DNA from: Streptococcus cristatus
GTDB lineage: Bacteria; Bacillota; Bacilli; Lactobacillales; Streptococcaceae
NCBI RefSeq assembly: GCF_003943465.1
Contig: NZ_RJPR01000003.1
Location: 122,477 to 186,476, forward strand
Reading direction: 5' to 3'
DNA: 64,000 bases
A program made the translations under genes and the position numbers. Under the pieces are notes generated by a model that was given only the letters and a program-made list of their open reading frames with translations, did no database searches and was not told the origin of the DNA. Shown piece after piece: positions 45,808-55,283 of the stretch; position 1 is the first letter of the stretch, and the number at the start of each line of letters is the position of its first letter.

Positions 45808-45816
45808 ATTATACCA
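45808..45816 (-). promoter_or_regulatory. Extended -10 promoter of plsY (leaderless candidate)
   Basis: On the minus strand TGG-TATAAT is followed by six bases (AAAATC) and then ATG. A TTGTCC lies 17 bases upstream of the -10. Confidence 0.7.
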
Positions 45817-45962
45817 TGATTTGGAACTTGGACAAAGGACTATGATAAGAATATTTTAAGTGAATTGTCTAGTCTGACGCTTGCAGCTAGGCTGCCTTTC
45901 TCCAAAATCACTTAAAATCCAGATTCTATCGGTCTTTAAAGGGTATTTTGTAGAAAAAAGCT

Positions 45963-45991
45963 TTGCAAAATTTATCAAAAACTTGTAAGAT
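45963..45991 (+). promoter_or_regulatory. Promoter of parE
   Basis: TTGCAA (45963-45968), 17 bases, TAAGAT (45986-45991). Confidence 0.6.
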
Positions 45992-46023
45992 AATAAGGAT
46001 GACTATCATGCAGGAGGTTCCTT

Positions 46024-47967
46024 GTGGCAAAAAAGGAAATCAATATTAACAATTACAATGACGATGCCATTCAGGTATTAGAAGGGTTGGATGCTGTCCG
46101 CAAACGTCCGGGGATGTATATCGGATCGACCGACGGAGCGGGGCTCCACCATCTGGTCTGGGAGATTGTGGACAATGCAGTCGATGAAGCCCTGTCAGGC
46201 TTTGGTGACCGGATCGATGTGACCATCAACAAAGACGGCAGTCTGACCGTCGCTGACCATGGACGCGGAATGCCGGTCGGCATGCACGCGATGGGCATTC
46301 CCACGGTTGAGGTCATCTTCACCGTTCTCCACGCTGGAGGGAAGTTCGGCCAAGGTGGCTATAAGACCTCGGGTGGTCTCCACGGTGTAGGCTCCTCTGT
46401 TGTCAATGCCCTGTCCAGTTGGCTGGAAGTGGAAATTACGCGCGACGGGGCTGTTTACAAGCAACGCTTTGAAAATGGCGGAAAACCTGTCACCACGCTC
46501 AAGAAAATCGGCACCGCGCCTAAGTCCAAGTCTGGAACCAAGGTGACCTTCATGCCGGACGATACGATTTTTTCAACGACGGACTTTAAGTACAACACCA
46601 TTGCGGAGCGGCTTAAGGAATCAGCCTTCCTGCTCAAGAATGTCCGCCTGTCGCTGACCGATGCGCGGACTGGCGAAGAAGTAGAGTTTCACTATGAGAA
46701 TGGGGTCGAAGACTTTGTCAGCTATCTCAACGAAGACAAGGAAACCCTGACGCCTGTCCTCTATTTCGAGGGCGAGGAGAGCGGCTTCCAAGTTCAGGTG
46801 GCTCTCCAGTACAACGACGGCTACTCTGACAATATCCTGTCCTTTGTCAATAACGTCCGCACCAAAGACGGTGGAACGCATGAGACAGGACTCAAGTCAG
46901 CCATTACTAAGGTCATGAACGACTATGCGCGTAAGACGGGGCTCCTCAAGGAAAAAGATAAAAATCTTGAAGGTTCAGATTACCGTGAAGGTTTAGCAGC
47001 CGTTCTTTCTATTCTGGTGCCTGAAGAACACCTCCAGTTTGAGGGTCAGACCAAGGACAAACTTGGAAGCCCACTAGCTCGTCCAGTTGTGGATGGGATT
47101 GTGGCTGATAAGTTGACCTTCTTCCTAATGGAAAATGGTGAATTGGCATCTAACCTTATCCGCAAGGCTATCAAGGCCAGAGATGCCAGAGAGGCGGCCC
47201 GCAAGGCGCGTGACGAAAGTCGAAATGGCAAGAAGAATAAAAAAGACAAGGGCTTGCTCTCTGGTAAGCTGACTCCAGCCCAGTCTAAGAACCCAGCCAA
47301 GAACGAACTCTATCTGGTCGAGGGAGATTCTGCCGGTGGCTCTGCCAAGCAAGGCCGTGACCGTAAGTTCCAAGCCATCCTGCCCCTGCGCGGTAAGGTT
47401 ATCAATACTGCTAAGGCTAAGATGGCTGACATTCTCAAGAACGAAGAAATCAACACCATGATTTACACGATTGGAGCGGGTGTTGGGACAGACTTCACCC
47501 TTGAGGATGCCAACTACGACAAGATCATCATCATGACCGATGCGGACACCGACGGTGCCCATATCCAGACCTTGCTGCTGACCTTTTTCTATCGCTATAT
47601 GCGCCCGCTGGTCGAGGCTGGCCGTGTCTATATCGCCCTGCCCCCTCTCTACAAGATGTCCAAGGGCAAGGGCAAGAGCGAAGTTGTCGAGTATGCCTGG
47701 ACCGATGGTGAGCTGGATGACCTGCGCCGCAAGTTTGGCAAGGGTGCCATGCTTCAGCGCTACAAGGGGCTCGGTGAAATGAACGCCGATCAACTCTGGG
47801 AGACCACCATGAATCCAGACACTCGCACCCTCATCCGTGTCACCATCGAAGACCTAGCCCGCGCCGAACGCCGTGTCAATGTCCTTATGGGCGACAAGGT
47901 CGAACCACGCCGCAAGTGGATCGAGGATAATGTCAAGTTTACCTTAGAAGAAACGACAGCGTTTTAA
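46024..47967 (+). CDS. parE: DNA topoisomerase IV subunit B
   Basis: A 647-aa ATPase subunit of topoisomerase IV, which decatenates daughter chromosomes. The GHKL ATP site shows NAVDEALSG and GGLHGVGSSVVNALS. The TOPRIM domain has EGDSAGGSAKQGRDRKFQAILPLRGKVINTAKA and TDADTDGAHIQTLLL. It starts at GTG 46024 behind AGGAGG. The GC-rich codon use in the second half is higher than that of the neighbours but typical for this gene. parC follows only after two intervening genes. Confidence 0.98.
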   Translation: MAKKEININNYNDDAIQVLEGLDAVRKRPGMYIGSTDGAGLHHLVWEIVDNAVDEALSGFGDRIDVTINKDGSLTVADHGRGMPVGMHAMGIPTVEVIFTVLHAGGKFGQGGYKTSGGLHGVGSSVVNALSSWLEVEITRDGAVYKQRFENGGKPVTTLKKIGTAPKSKSGTKVTFMPDDTIFSTTDFKYNTIAERLKESAFLLKNVRLSLTDARTGEEVEFHYENGVEDFVSYLNEDKETLTPVLYFEGEESGFQVQVALQYNDGYSDNILSFVNNVRTKDGGTHETGLKSAITKVMNDYARKTGLLKEKDKNLEGSDYREGLAAVLSILVPEEHLQFEGQTKDKLGSPLARPVVDGIVADKLTFFLMENGELASNLIRKAIKARDAREAARKARDESRNGKKNKKDKGLLSGKLTPAQSKNPAKNELYLVEGDSAGGSAKQGRDRKFQAILPLRGKVINTAKAKMADILKNEEINTMIYTIGAGVGTDFTLEDANYDKIIIMTDADTDGAHIQTLLLTFFYRYMRPLVEAGRVYIALPPLYKMSKGKGKSEVVEYAWTDGELDDLRRKFGKGAMLQRYKGLGEMNADQLWETTMNPDTRTLIRVTIEDLARAERRVNVLMGDKVEPRRKWIEDNVKFTLEETTAF

Positions 47968-47979
47968 GGGATGTGAATA

Positions 47980-48432
47980 ATGGCTCTATACTTAGTTTTT
48001 CTTTTATTAGTTTCTTTGCCCTCAATTTTTCTTGCAATCAACATGAATCGTCGAGGAATTAGGCTTTTAGGCTTGTATGCACCGGTAGTCTTTACTCTAT
48101 GCATGCTAAAGGTACTTGAATCCAATATTAGACTCCCGGAATCTGGTTCTTTAGAGGCATCCTTTCTCATGATGTTATATGGCTTCCCCTTGATAATTGG
48201 ATCCTTAGTCTTTACACTGATTCGTTTGTGTTTCGTCTATTCGGAAAAACTCTGGAAGGCATTTTTGATTTTCCTATCTTATATCTTGGGTCCCTTACTT
48301 GTAGGTGTTTTGGCCATATATGTGCAATCGATATTTCAGATCGATCATTTCATTTACGTAATCATTTTTTCGATGATTCTGGTGTCCTATCTTCCTCCGA
48401 TCTATCTCTATTATTTCGACCGAGATCAGTAG
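47980..48432 (+). CDS. Hypothetical four-helix membrane protein
   Basis: A 150-aa very hydrophobic protein with about four membrane helices (1-20, 30-45, 62-86 and 92-140 in two parts), ending in YYFDRDQ. No family is recognised. It begins 12 bases after parE with a weak ribosome binding site (GGGATG), so it could be read from the parE transcript. Its base composition is AT-richer than parE. Together with the nucleotidyltransferase gene it separates parE from parC. Confidence 0.55.
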   Translation: MALYLVFLLLVSLPSIFLAINMNRRGIRLLGLYAPVVFTLCMLKVLESNIRLPESGSLEASFLMMLYGFPLIIGSLVFTLIRLCFVYSEKLWKAFLIFLSYILGPLLVGVLAIYVQSIFQIDHFIYVIIFSMILVSYLPPIYLYYFDRDQ

Positions 48433-48560
48433 GACACAGGATGATTACTTGATAAGGTCTAGTCGTTGTTTGTTTAGCTAATGTTCAGAGGTAATCGCTG
48501 GTTTATTGCTTTATACCGTTAAAAAAAAGCTAACACCTCTGAGTGATGGAGGAGTGAAAG

Positions 48561-49379
48561 ATGAGAACTGATACAGAAATGATGAAACTGATTGAGCAAA
48601 TTGCTGAAACCCTCCAAGTGGAAGCAGTGGCCTTATCTGGCTCACGAACCACTACAGATTCCCCAAAAGATGAGTTTCAGGATTATGACGTGGTCTATAT
48701 AGTTGAGAATCTGGAAGAGCTGATTTCAGATTTATCTTGGCTAGACCAGTTTGGTAACCGTCTAATTGAACAGCACAATGTCCTAGAACATCGTCATCTT
48801 TATCTCATGCTCTTTGAAGATGGCAACCGCATCGATTTGACACTCTGTCCCAAGGAACACATCCAAGAGTGGGTGGATAGCGAGGCAGGTTTCAGAGTCT
48901 TAAAAGACGACAAAGGCTTGTTTGAAGACTATCTGCCTAATCCGAAGCGCTACTGGACTGTTTTGCCCTCTGAAGAGGAATTTGTAGCATCCTGCAATGA
49001 ATTTTGGTGGGTATCGACTTATGTCGTAAAGGCCATTCGAAGAAATCAGCTGATCTATGCGACTGACCACCTCTATGGCATTTGCCAGCAAGAGCTCTTG
49101 AAGGTCTTAGCTTGGCAGGTAGCAAGTGATCGGGGACCCGTAGACATCGGAAAGAACTACAAGTATCTCTTCCAATATCTACCAGCGGAGCAAGAGAAGG
49201 AGTTCTCTAATCTGCTTGATTTATCTAGTTTGGAGAAGGTCACTCAGTCTTTGTTTTCTACCATGAAGTTATTCGATTGTGAAGCGCAAGAATTGGCTAA
49301 AAAGATGGGGTTTGCATACGGTCACAAAGAGGCTAAGAAGATGATAACTTACGCTGAGGAAAAACTGTTGAATCATTGA
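48561..49379 (+). CDS. Aminoglycoside 6-adenylyltransferase-like nucleotidyltransferase
   Basis: A 272-aa protein of the ANT(6)/AadK family. The nucleotidyltransferase signature LSGSRTTTDSPKDEFQDYDVVY carries S26-G27-S28 and the metal acids D41 and D43; a third acid is in NRIDLTLCPKEH. The C-terminal helical domain (YWTVLPSEEEFVASCNEFWWVSTYVVKAI) is typical. ANT(6) enzymes adenylate streptomycin, but chromosomal members in streptococci are often weak or unproven in resistance. GGAGGAG precedes ATG 48561. A TCAGAGGT/ACCTCTGA inverted repeat (48485-48542) lies just upstream. Confidence 0.8.
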   Translation: MRTDTEMMKLIEQIAETLQVEAVALSGSRTTTDSPKDEFQDYDVVYIVENLEELISDLSWLDQFGNRLIEQHNVLEHRHLYLMLFEDGNRIDLTLCPKEHIQEWVDSEAGFRVLKDDKGLFEDYLPNPKRYWTVLPSEEEFVASCNEFWWVSTYVVKAIRRNQLIYATDHLYGICQQELLKVLAWQVASDRGPVDIGKNYKYLFQYLPAEQEKEFSNLLDLSSLEKVTQSLFSTMKLFDCEAQELAKKMGFAYGHKEAKKMITYAEEKLLNH

Positions 49380-49596
49380 TTCGATAATCTATTTTAAACA
49401 CTTTAAACTACAGAAAGGATCGTTTAGTTATTTGTAGTAACTGAATTCCTTTTTCTAAAAAATTCTACTCTACATTCTTTGAAAGGAGTTGAACACGCCC
49501 TAAATACTGTGTGGAAAAGATAGATTCTCTTTAGAGCATTGCTCACTGCAAAAATTTCCTATTTTTACTTTGTATTTTACGGGCTCTGTATCCTAT

Positions 49597-52047
49597 ATGA
49601 GTAATATTCAAAACATGTCCCTTGAGGACATCATGGGAGAGCGCTTTGGTCGCTACTCCAAATACATCATTCAAGAGCGGGCCCTGCCAGACATTCGAGA
49701 TGGCTTGAAGCCTGTTCAGCGCCGTATTCTTTATTCGATGAACAAGGACGGCAATACCTTTGACAAGGGCTACCGCAAGTCTGCCAAGTCTGTCGGGAAC
49801 ATCATGGGGAATTTCCATCCTCACGGTGACAGTTCTATCTACGATGCCATGGTCCGTATGTCTCAGGACTGGAAAAATCGCGAGATTCTCGTTGAGATGC
49901 ACGGAAACAACGGTTCCATGGACGGTGATCCACCGGCGGCTATGCGTTATACTGAGGCGCGTCTGTCTGAAATGGCTGGCTATCTTTTGCAGGATATTGA
50001 GAAAGATACCGTTCCTTTTGCTTGGAACTTCGACGATACCGAGAAGGAGCCGACTGTTCTGCCGGCAGCCTTTCCTAATCTTTTGGTTAATGGAGCAACT
50101 GGGATTTCTGCTGGTTATGCGACGGATATTCCACCTCATAATCTAGCCGAAGTCATTGACGCGGTCATCTATATGATTGACCATCCGTCTGCCAAGGTGG
50201 ACAAACTCATGGAGTTTCTGCCTGGTCCAGACTTCCCAACAGGAGCCATCGTCCAAGGACGTGATGAGATTAAGAAGGCTTACGAGACTGGAAAAGGTCG
50301 AGTTGTAGTCCGCTCCAGAACTGAGATTGAAAAGCTGAAGGGTGGTAAAGAGCAAATCGTCATCACCGAGATTCCTTACGAGATAAATAAAGCGGTCTTG
50401 GTCAAGAAGATTGACGATGTTCGAGTCAACAACAAGGTGGCCGGCATTGCTGAGGTGCGGGACGAGTCCGACCGGGACGGTCTTCGCATTGCTATCGAGC
50501 TCAAGAAAGATGCCAATACCGAGCTGATTCTCAACTATCTCTTCAAGTACACTGATTTGCAAGTCAATTACAATTTTAACATGGTGGCTATTGACAATTT
50601 CACGCCGCGTCTGGTGGGGATTGTACCAATCTTGACCAGTTATATTGCCCACCGCAAGGAGATTATTCTGGCTCGCAGCCGTTTTGACAAGGCCAAGGCT
50701 GAGAAACGCCTCCATATCGTGGAAGGATTGATTCGGGTGCTTTCCATCTTGGACGAGGTGATTGCCCTGATTCGTGCTTCAGAAAACAAAGCAGACGCCA
50801 AGGAAAATCTTAAGGTCAGCTATGATTTCACTGAGGAGCAGGCTGAGGCTATCGTCACTCTCCAACTCTACCGTTTGACAAATACAGATGTAGTGGTTCT
50901 GGAAGAGGAAGAAGCAGAGCTGCGCGAGAAGATTGCCATGCTGGCAGCTATTATCGGTGATGAGCGCACCATGTATAATCTTATGAAGCGTGAGCTTCGC
51001 GATGTCAAGAAGAAGTTTGGCAATCCGCGTCTCAGTGAGTTGCAGGATACGGCAAACGCCATTGAGATTGATACAGCTAGTCTGATTGTTGAGGAAGAGA
51101 CCTATGTCAGCGTGACTCGTTCTGGCTATATCAAGCGTACCAGTCCGCGTTCTTTCTCCGCTTCGACCATAGAGGAGATAGGCAAGCGTGATGATGACCG
51201 ACTGATTTTCGTCAGTCCAGCCAAGACGACTCAGCACTTGCTGATCTTTACGAGTCTTGGAAATGTTATTTACCGGCCTGTTCATGAGCTGTCAGATATC
51301 CGCTGGAAAGAAATTGGAGAACACCTCAGCCAGACCATCAGCAACTTTGATACCAAAGAAGAGGTTATCTATGCAGAGTTGCTGGATAACTTTGAGGAGG
51401 GGACCTACTTTGCAGCGACCAAACTGGGACAAATCAAGAGAGTGGAGCGCAAGGAGTTCAGTCCTTGGCGGACCTACAAGTCCAAGTCGCTTAAGTTTGC
51501 CAAGCTGAAAAATGAAGACGACCAGGTCATTGCTCTAGCTCCGATTAAGCTGGATGATGTTATGCTCGTGACCAAGAATGGCTATGCCCTTCGTTTCAAT
51601 ATTGAGGAAGTTCCTGTCATCGGAGCTAAGGCGGCTGGGGTTAAAGCCATAAACCTCAAGAAGGACGATGTCCTAGCGGCAGCCTTTATCGCCAATACAG
51701 ACTCGCTTTACATCCTGACGCAGCGCGGATCGATTAAGCGTATGGCAGTCGCAGATATTCCTGTTACCAGTCGAGCAAATCGCGGTCTTCAAGTTCTGAG
51801 AGAGCTTAAGACCAAGCCACATCGAGTCTTTGCAGCTGGACCAGTCTATGGCGAAGCAGTGGACTTTGACCTCTTTACTACTGAAGCAGAAGCCGGTGAA
51901 GAGCAGATTTTGCAGGTGCTTTCTAATAAAGGAACGGCCTATGAAATCAATCTGGCCGACCTCAGCCTGTCTGAGCGCACCAGCAACGGTAGCTTCATTT
52001 CTGATTCTATTTCAGACGAAGAAGTCTTCTCAGCTTATATCAAGTAA
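49597..52047 (+). CDS. parC: DNA topoisomerase IV subunit A
   Basis: An 816-aa DNA-breaking subunit of topoisomerase IV. With the start at ATG 49597 the catalytic tyrosine is Y118 (AAMRYTE), and the quinolone-determining residues are S79 and D83 (HGDSSIYD), as numbered in S. pneumoniae. This supports the start choice and indicates a wild-type, quinolone-susceptible sequence at these positions. The C-terminal part contains the beta-pinwheel repeats. No good ribosome binding site precedes this ATG, although GAAAGGAG occurs 111 bases earlier, before a frame that closes quickly. The 49380-49596 gap shows no other gene. Confidence 0.97.
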   Translation: MSNIQNMSLEDIMGERFGRYSKYIIQERALPDIRDGLKPVQRRILYSMNKDGNTFDKGYRKSAKSVGNIMGNFHPHGDSSIYDAMVRMSQDWKNREILVEMHGNNGSMDGDPPAAMRYTEARLSEMAGYLLQDIEKDTVPFAWNFDDTEKEPTVLPAAFPNLLVNGATGISAGYATDIPPHNLAEVIDAVIYMIDHPSAKVDKLMEFLPGPDFPTGAIVQGRDEIKKAYETGKGRVVVRSRTEIEKLKGGKEQIVITEIPYEINKAVLVKKIDDVRVNNKVAGIAEVRDESDRDGLRIAIELKKDANTELILNYLFKYTDLQVNYNFNMVAIDNFTPRLVGIVPILTSYIAHRKEIILARSRFDKAKAEKRLHIVEGLIRVLSILDEVIALIRASENKADAKENLKVSYDFTEEQAEAIVTLQLYRLTNTDVVVLEEEEAELREKIAMLAAIIGDERTMYNLMKRELRDVKKKFGNPRLSELQDTANAIEIDTASLIVEEETYVSVTRSGYIKRTSPRSFSASTIEEIGKRDDDRLIFVSPAKTTQHLLIFTSLGNVIYRPVHELSDIRWKEIGEHLSQTISNFDTKEEVIYAELLDNFEEGTYFAATKLGQIKRVERKEFSPWRTYKSKSLKFAKLKNEDDQVIALAPIKLDDVMLVTKNGYALRFNIEEVPVIGAKAAGVKAINLKKDDVLAAAFIANTDSLYILTQRGSIKRMAVADIPVTSRANRGLQVLRELKTKPHRVFAAGPVYGEAVDFDLFTTEAEAGEEQILQVLSNKGTAYEINLADLSLSERTSNGSFISDSISDEEVFSAYIK

Positions 52048-52055
52048 TCAACAAG

Positions 52056-52080
52056 CCAGTTCATACGAACTGGTTTTTTA
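52056..52080 (+). terminator. Terminator after parC
   Basis: CCAGTTC/GAACTGG with an ATAC loop, followed by TTTTTT. Confidence 0.9.
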
Positions 52081-52113
52081 AAAAATAAATTTTCAGAAAA
52101 TTGAAAATAATGA

Positions 52114-52141
52114 TTGAATTTTTCAGAAAAAGGTGTACAAT
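52114..52141 (+). promoter_or_regulatory. Promoter of ilvE
   Basis: TTGAAT (52114-52119), 16 bases, TACAAT (52136-52141). Confidence 0.7.
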
Positions 52142-52187
52142 AGGGAGTATCTATAAATTGAAAGATAAGGAAAAGAGGAAAAAGACT

Positions 52188-53213
52188 ATGACAGTAAATC
52201 TTGATTGGGAAAATCTTGGCTTTTCATATATGAAATTGCCCTATCGCTATATTGCTTATTATCGGAATGGCCAGTGGGAGGAAGGTAAGCTGACAGAAGA
52301 TGCGACCCTGCATATTTCTGAATCTTCACCAAGCCTTCACTATGGTCAGCAGGCTTTTGAGGGTCTAAAGGCCTATCGGACTAAGGATGGCAGTGTCCAG
52401 CTTTTCCGTCCAGATGAGAATGCTAAGCGTCTGCAGCGCACTTGCGATCGTCTCTTGATGCCACAAGTTTCAACTGAAATGTTTGTGGAAGCGTGTAAGG
52501 CTGTTGTCCGCGCCAATGAAGAATATGTACCGCCATATGGAACGGGAGGAACTCTCTACCTTCGTCCCCTTTTGATTGGTATCGGAGATATCATCGGTGT
52601 AAAACCAGCAGAGGAGTACATTTTTACGATTTTTGCTATGCCAGTTGGAAACTACTTCAAGGGTGGTTTGGTTCCAACCAACTTCTTGATCCAAGACGAA
52701 TATGACCGTGCAGCTCCACATGGTACAGGTGCTGCTAAGGTGGGTGGTAACTACGCAGCTAGTCTCCTACCAGGTAAGATGGCTAAGTCTCGCAACTTCT
52801 CTGACGTTATCTACCTAGATCCGTCAACTCATACCAAGATTGAAGAAGTCGGATCAGCCAACTTCTTTGGAATCACGGCAGACAATGAATTTGTGACTCC
52901 GCTGAGCCCGTCCATTCTGCCGTCCATTACCAAATATTCCTTGCTTTACTTGGCAGAGCACCGCTTGGGCTTGACGCCAATTGAAGGTGACGTTCCGATT
53001 GATAACTTGGATCGCTTTGTCGAAGCGGGAGCCTGTGGTACTGCGGCTGTTATCTCACCAATTGGAGGAATCCAGCACGGTGATGACTTCCATGTTTTTT
53101 ACAGTGAAACAGAAGTCGGCCCAGTGACCCGCAAACTCTACGATGAGCTGACTGGTATCCAATTTGGTGATGTAGAAGCTCCAGAAGGTTGGATTGTAAA
53201 AGTAGACGAATAA
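52188..53213 (+). CDS. ilvE: Branched-chain-amino-acid aminotransferase
   Basis: A 341-aa class IV PLP aminotransferase catalysing the last step of valine, leucine and isoleucine synthesis and the first of their breakdown. It has SLHYGQQAFEGLKAYRTKDG, the PLP lysine region GTGAAKVGGNYAASL, and EVGSANFFGIT. The start is ATG 52188 (MTVNLDWENLGFSYMK) behind AGAGGAAA. The open frame upstream from 52101 covers the promoter and is not coding. It is monocistronic, between its promoter and a terminator at 53218. Confidence 0.97.
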   Translation: MTVNLDWENLGFSYMKLPYRYIAYYRNGQWEEGKLTEDATLHISESSPSLHYGQQAFEGLKAYRTKDGSVQLFRPDENAKRLQRTCDRLLMPQVSTEMFVEACKAVVRANEEYVPPYGTGGTLYLRPLLIGIGDIIGVKPAEEYIFTIFAMPVGNYFKGGLVPTNFLIQDEYDRAAPHGTGAAKVGGNYAASLLPGKMAKSRNFSDVIYLDPSTHTKIEEVGSANFFGITADNEFVTPLSPSILPSITKYSLLYLAEHRLGLTPIEGDVPIDNLDRFVEAGACGTAAVISPIGGIQHGDDFHVFYSETEVGPVTRKLYDELTGIQFGDVEAPEGWIVKVDE

Positions 53214-53217
53214 CTTT

Positions 53218-53241
53218 AAGAGCCTTTCGAGGCTCTTTTTA
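53218..53241 (+). terminator. Terminator after ilvE
   Basis: AGAGCC/GGCTCT stem with a TTTCGA loop, followed by TTTTT. Confidence 0.88.
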
Positions 53242-53306
53242 TTGAGGAAATCACTTGCCAGCTTTGCTATTTTTGTGTAAAATAGAAACTTGAAAGAGGT
53301 AGAAGA

Positions 53307-53537
53307 ATGAGTAAAAAAGATAAAAAAATTGAGATTCAGATTGCGGATAGCAAGGTGACGCTTGGCGCTGACCAATTTGATGGCTACACCCTTTCTATTG
53401 GGAAAAAAGTCATTGGCGAGATTGCCGAGTTTGATGGCCAATTTGCTATTGTCAAGAATGGAAATGTTGAAAGTTTATATAAAAAGCTTGAAAAAGCGGT
53501 GGAAACTTTGATTGAAACCTACAATTTAGGAAAATAA
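53307..53537 (+). CDS. DUF2969 family protein
   Basis: A 76-aa small protein (MSKKDKKIEIQIADSKVTLGADQFDGYTLSIGKKVIGEIAEFDGQFA) matching DUF2969, a short family confined largely to streptococci and relatives. It looks like a beta-strand-rich domain followed by a C-terminal helix (ESLYKKLEKAVETLIETYNL). The function is unknown. GAAAGAGG precedes ATG 53307. The location between ilvE and a tRNA pair gives no functional clue. Confidence 0.8.
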   Translation: MSKKDKKIEIQIADSKVTLGADQFDGYTLSIGKKVIGEIAEFDGQFAIVKNGNVESLYKKLEKAVETLIETYNLGK

Positions 53538-53541
53538 GGGC

Positions 53542-53570
53542 TTGCGCTTTTATTAGATTAATGATATAAT
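53542..53570 (+). promoter_or_regulatory. Promoter of the tRNA-Tyr/tRNA-Gln unit
   Basis: TTGCGC (53542-53547), 17 bases, TGA-preceded TATAAT (53565-53570), 18 bases before tRNA-Tyr. Confidence 0.85.
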
Positions 53571-53587
53571 TGATATCGTTGATTGTC

Positions 53588-53668
53588 GGAGAGATAGCGA
53601 AGAGGCTAAACGCGGCGGACTGTAAATCCGCTCCTTCGGGTTCGGGGGTTCGAATCCCTCTCTCTCCA
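53588..53668 (+). tRNA. tRNA-Tyr (GTA)
   Basis: An 81-base cloverleaf with a GGAGAGA/TCTCTCC acceptor stem and discriminator A. The anticodon is GTA in ACTGTAAAT, the variable arm is long, as expected for tRNA-Tyr, and the T-arm is GGGGGTTCGAATCCC. CCA is not encoded. Confidence 0.97.
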
Positions 53669-53677
53669 TTTCATCAT

Positions 53678-53749
53678 TGGGGTATAGCCAAGCGGTAAGG
53701 CAAGGGACTTTGACTCCCTCATGCGTTGGTTCGAATCCAGCTACCCCAG
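53678..53749 (+). tRNA. tRNA-Gln (TTG)
   Basis: A 72-base cloverleaf with a TGGGGTA/TACCCCA acceptor stem and discriminator G. The anticodon is TTG in ACTTTGACT and the T-arm has GGTTCGAATCC. CCA is not encoded. It lies nine bases after tRNA-Tyr in the same transcript. Confidence 0.97.
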
Positions 53750-53775
53750 TTCTTAGGTAATATATCAGATAAAGG

Positions 53776-53806
53776 ATAAAATATCGTCGGATATTTTATT
53801 TCTTTA
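53776..53806 (+). terminator. Terminator after the tRNA pair
   Basis: ATAAAATATC/GATATTTTAT stem around GTCG, followed by TTCTTT. Confidence 0.75.
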
Positions 53807-53841
53807 TAGGGTGGAAAACGGTAAAGATAAATCAATGTCGT

Positions 53842-53870
53842 TTGCGGGTGCTTAGGAAAATAATTATAAG
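53842..53870 (+). promoter_or_regulatory. Promoter of rpsA
   Basis: TTGCGG (53842-53847), 17 bases, TATAAG (53865-53870). Confidence 0.6.
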
Positions 53871-53911
53871 TATGTCAAGTAGTACACTTGATTGTTGGAG
53901 GATTTTTTTAG

Positions 53912-55114
53912 ATGAATGAATTTGAAGATTTGCTAAACAGTGTTAGCCAAGTCGAGCCAGGTGATGTCGTTACTGCTGAAGTATTGACAGTGGATGCTAA
54001 CCAAGCTAATGTTGCCATTGCTGGTACTGGTGTTGAAGGGGTTTTGACTCTGCGTGAGTTGACAAATGATCGTGATGCTGACATCAATGACTTTGTAAAA
54101 CCAGGTGACACACTTGAATTGCTTGTTCTTCGTCAAGTAGTAGGTAAAGATACAGATACAGTTACTTACCTAGTATCTAAAAAACGTTTAGAAGCTCGCA
54201 AAGCATGGGACAAATTGGTTGGTCGTGAAGAAGAAGTTGTTACTGTTAAGGGCACTCGTGCTGTTAAAGGTGGACTTTCTGTTGAGTTTGAAGGACTTCG
54301 TGGATTTATTCCAGCTTCAATGCTCGATACTCGTTTCGTTCGCAACACTGAACGTTTTGTAGGTCAAGAATTTGATGCTAAGATCAAAGAAGTAGATCCA
54401 AAAGAAAACCGCTTCATCCTTTCACGTCGTGAAGTTGTTGAAGCAGAAGCTGCAGCAGCGCGTGCAGAAGTATTTGGCAAATTGAATGTTGGTGATGTTG
54501 TGACTGGTAAAGTTGCTCGCATCACAAGCTTCGGTGCTTTCATTGACCTTGGTGGTGTTGATGGTTTGGTTCACTTGACTGAACTTTCTCACGAGCGCAA
54601 CGTTTCACCAAAATCTGTTGTTTCAGTTGGTGACGAAATCGAAGTGAAAGTTCTTGATTTGAACGAAGAAGAAGGCCGTGTGTCACTTTCACTTAAAGCT
54701 ACAACTCCTGGACCATGGGACGGTGTTAAACAAAAACTTGCTGCTGGCGATGTAGTTGAAGGTACAGTAAAACGTTTGACTGACTTCGGTGCTTTCGTTG
54801 AAGTATTGCCAGGTATTGACGGACTTGTTCACATCTCACAAATTTCACACAAACGTGTTGAAAATCCAAAAGATGCTCTTAAAGTTGGTCAAGAAGTAAC
54901 TGTTAAAGTTCTTGAAGTGAATGCTGCTGCTGAGCGTGTATCACTTTCTATCAAGGCTCTTGAAGAGCGTCCAGCTCAAGAAGAAGGCCAAAAAGAAGAA
55001 AAACGTCAATCTCGTCCACGTCATCCACGTCGTCAAGAAAAACGTGACTTTGAGCTTCCAGAAACTCAAACTGGTTTCTCAATGGCTGATCTTTTCGGTG
55101 ATATCGAATTGTAA
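53912..55114 (+). CDS. rpsA: 30S ribosomal protein S1
   Basis: A 400-aa RNA-binding protein with four S1 (OB-fold) domains at about 15-85, 105-170, 190-260 and 277-347. The third and fourth are the most typical ([28 protein letters not shown] and [29 protein letters not shown]). A basic, Gln/Glu-rich tail follows. Four domains is the usual Gram-positive form, against six in E. coli. Codon use is strongly biased, as in highly expressed genes. TTGGAGGA precedes ATG 53912. Confidence 0.97.
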   Translation: MNEFEDLLNSVSQVEPGDVVTAEVLTVDANQANVAIAGTGVEGVLTLRELTNDRDADINDFVKPGDTLELLVLRQVVGKDTDTVTYLVSKKRLEARKAWDKLVGREEEVVTVKGTRAVKGGLSVEFEGLRGFIPASMLDTRFVRNTERFVGQEFDAKIKEVDPKENRFILSRREVVEAEAAAARAEVFGKLNVGDVVTGKVARITSFGAFIDLGGVDGLVHLTELSHERNVSPKSVVSVGDEIEVKVLDLNEEEGRVSLSLKATTPGPWDGVKQKLAAGDVVEGTVKRLTDFGAFVEVLPGIDGLVHISQISHKRVENPKDALKVGQEVTVKVLEVNAAAERVSLSIKALEERPAQEEGQKEEKRQSRPRHPRRQEKRDFELPETQTGFSMADLFGDIEL

Positions 55115-55121
55115 TTTACTT

Positions 55122-55153
55122 AAGAAGAGGCTGAGTTTCTCAGCTTCTTTTTT
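55122..55153 (+). terminator. Terminator after rpsA
   Basis: AAGAAGAGGCTGAG and CTCAGCTTCTT form a stem, followed by TTTTT. Confidence 0.85.
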
Positions 55154-55283
55154 CGTCTTTTCAAGTGGGACTTTGTATCCGAGTCATTTATTGCGATACT
55201 TGCTCTTTATGCATATTCAGTTTTATTTAAGCGAAAGATGCTAGACTAAATCTCTCGTGCATTCTATGAGAAAGGAGGCTGCC

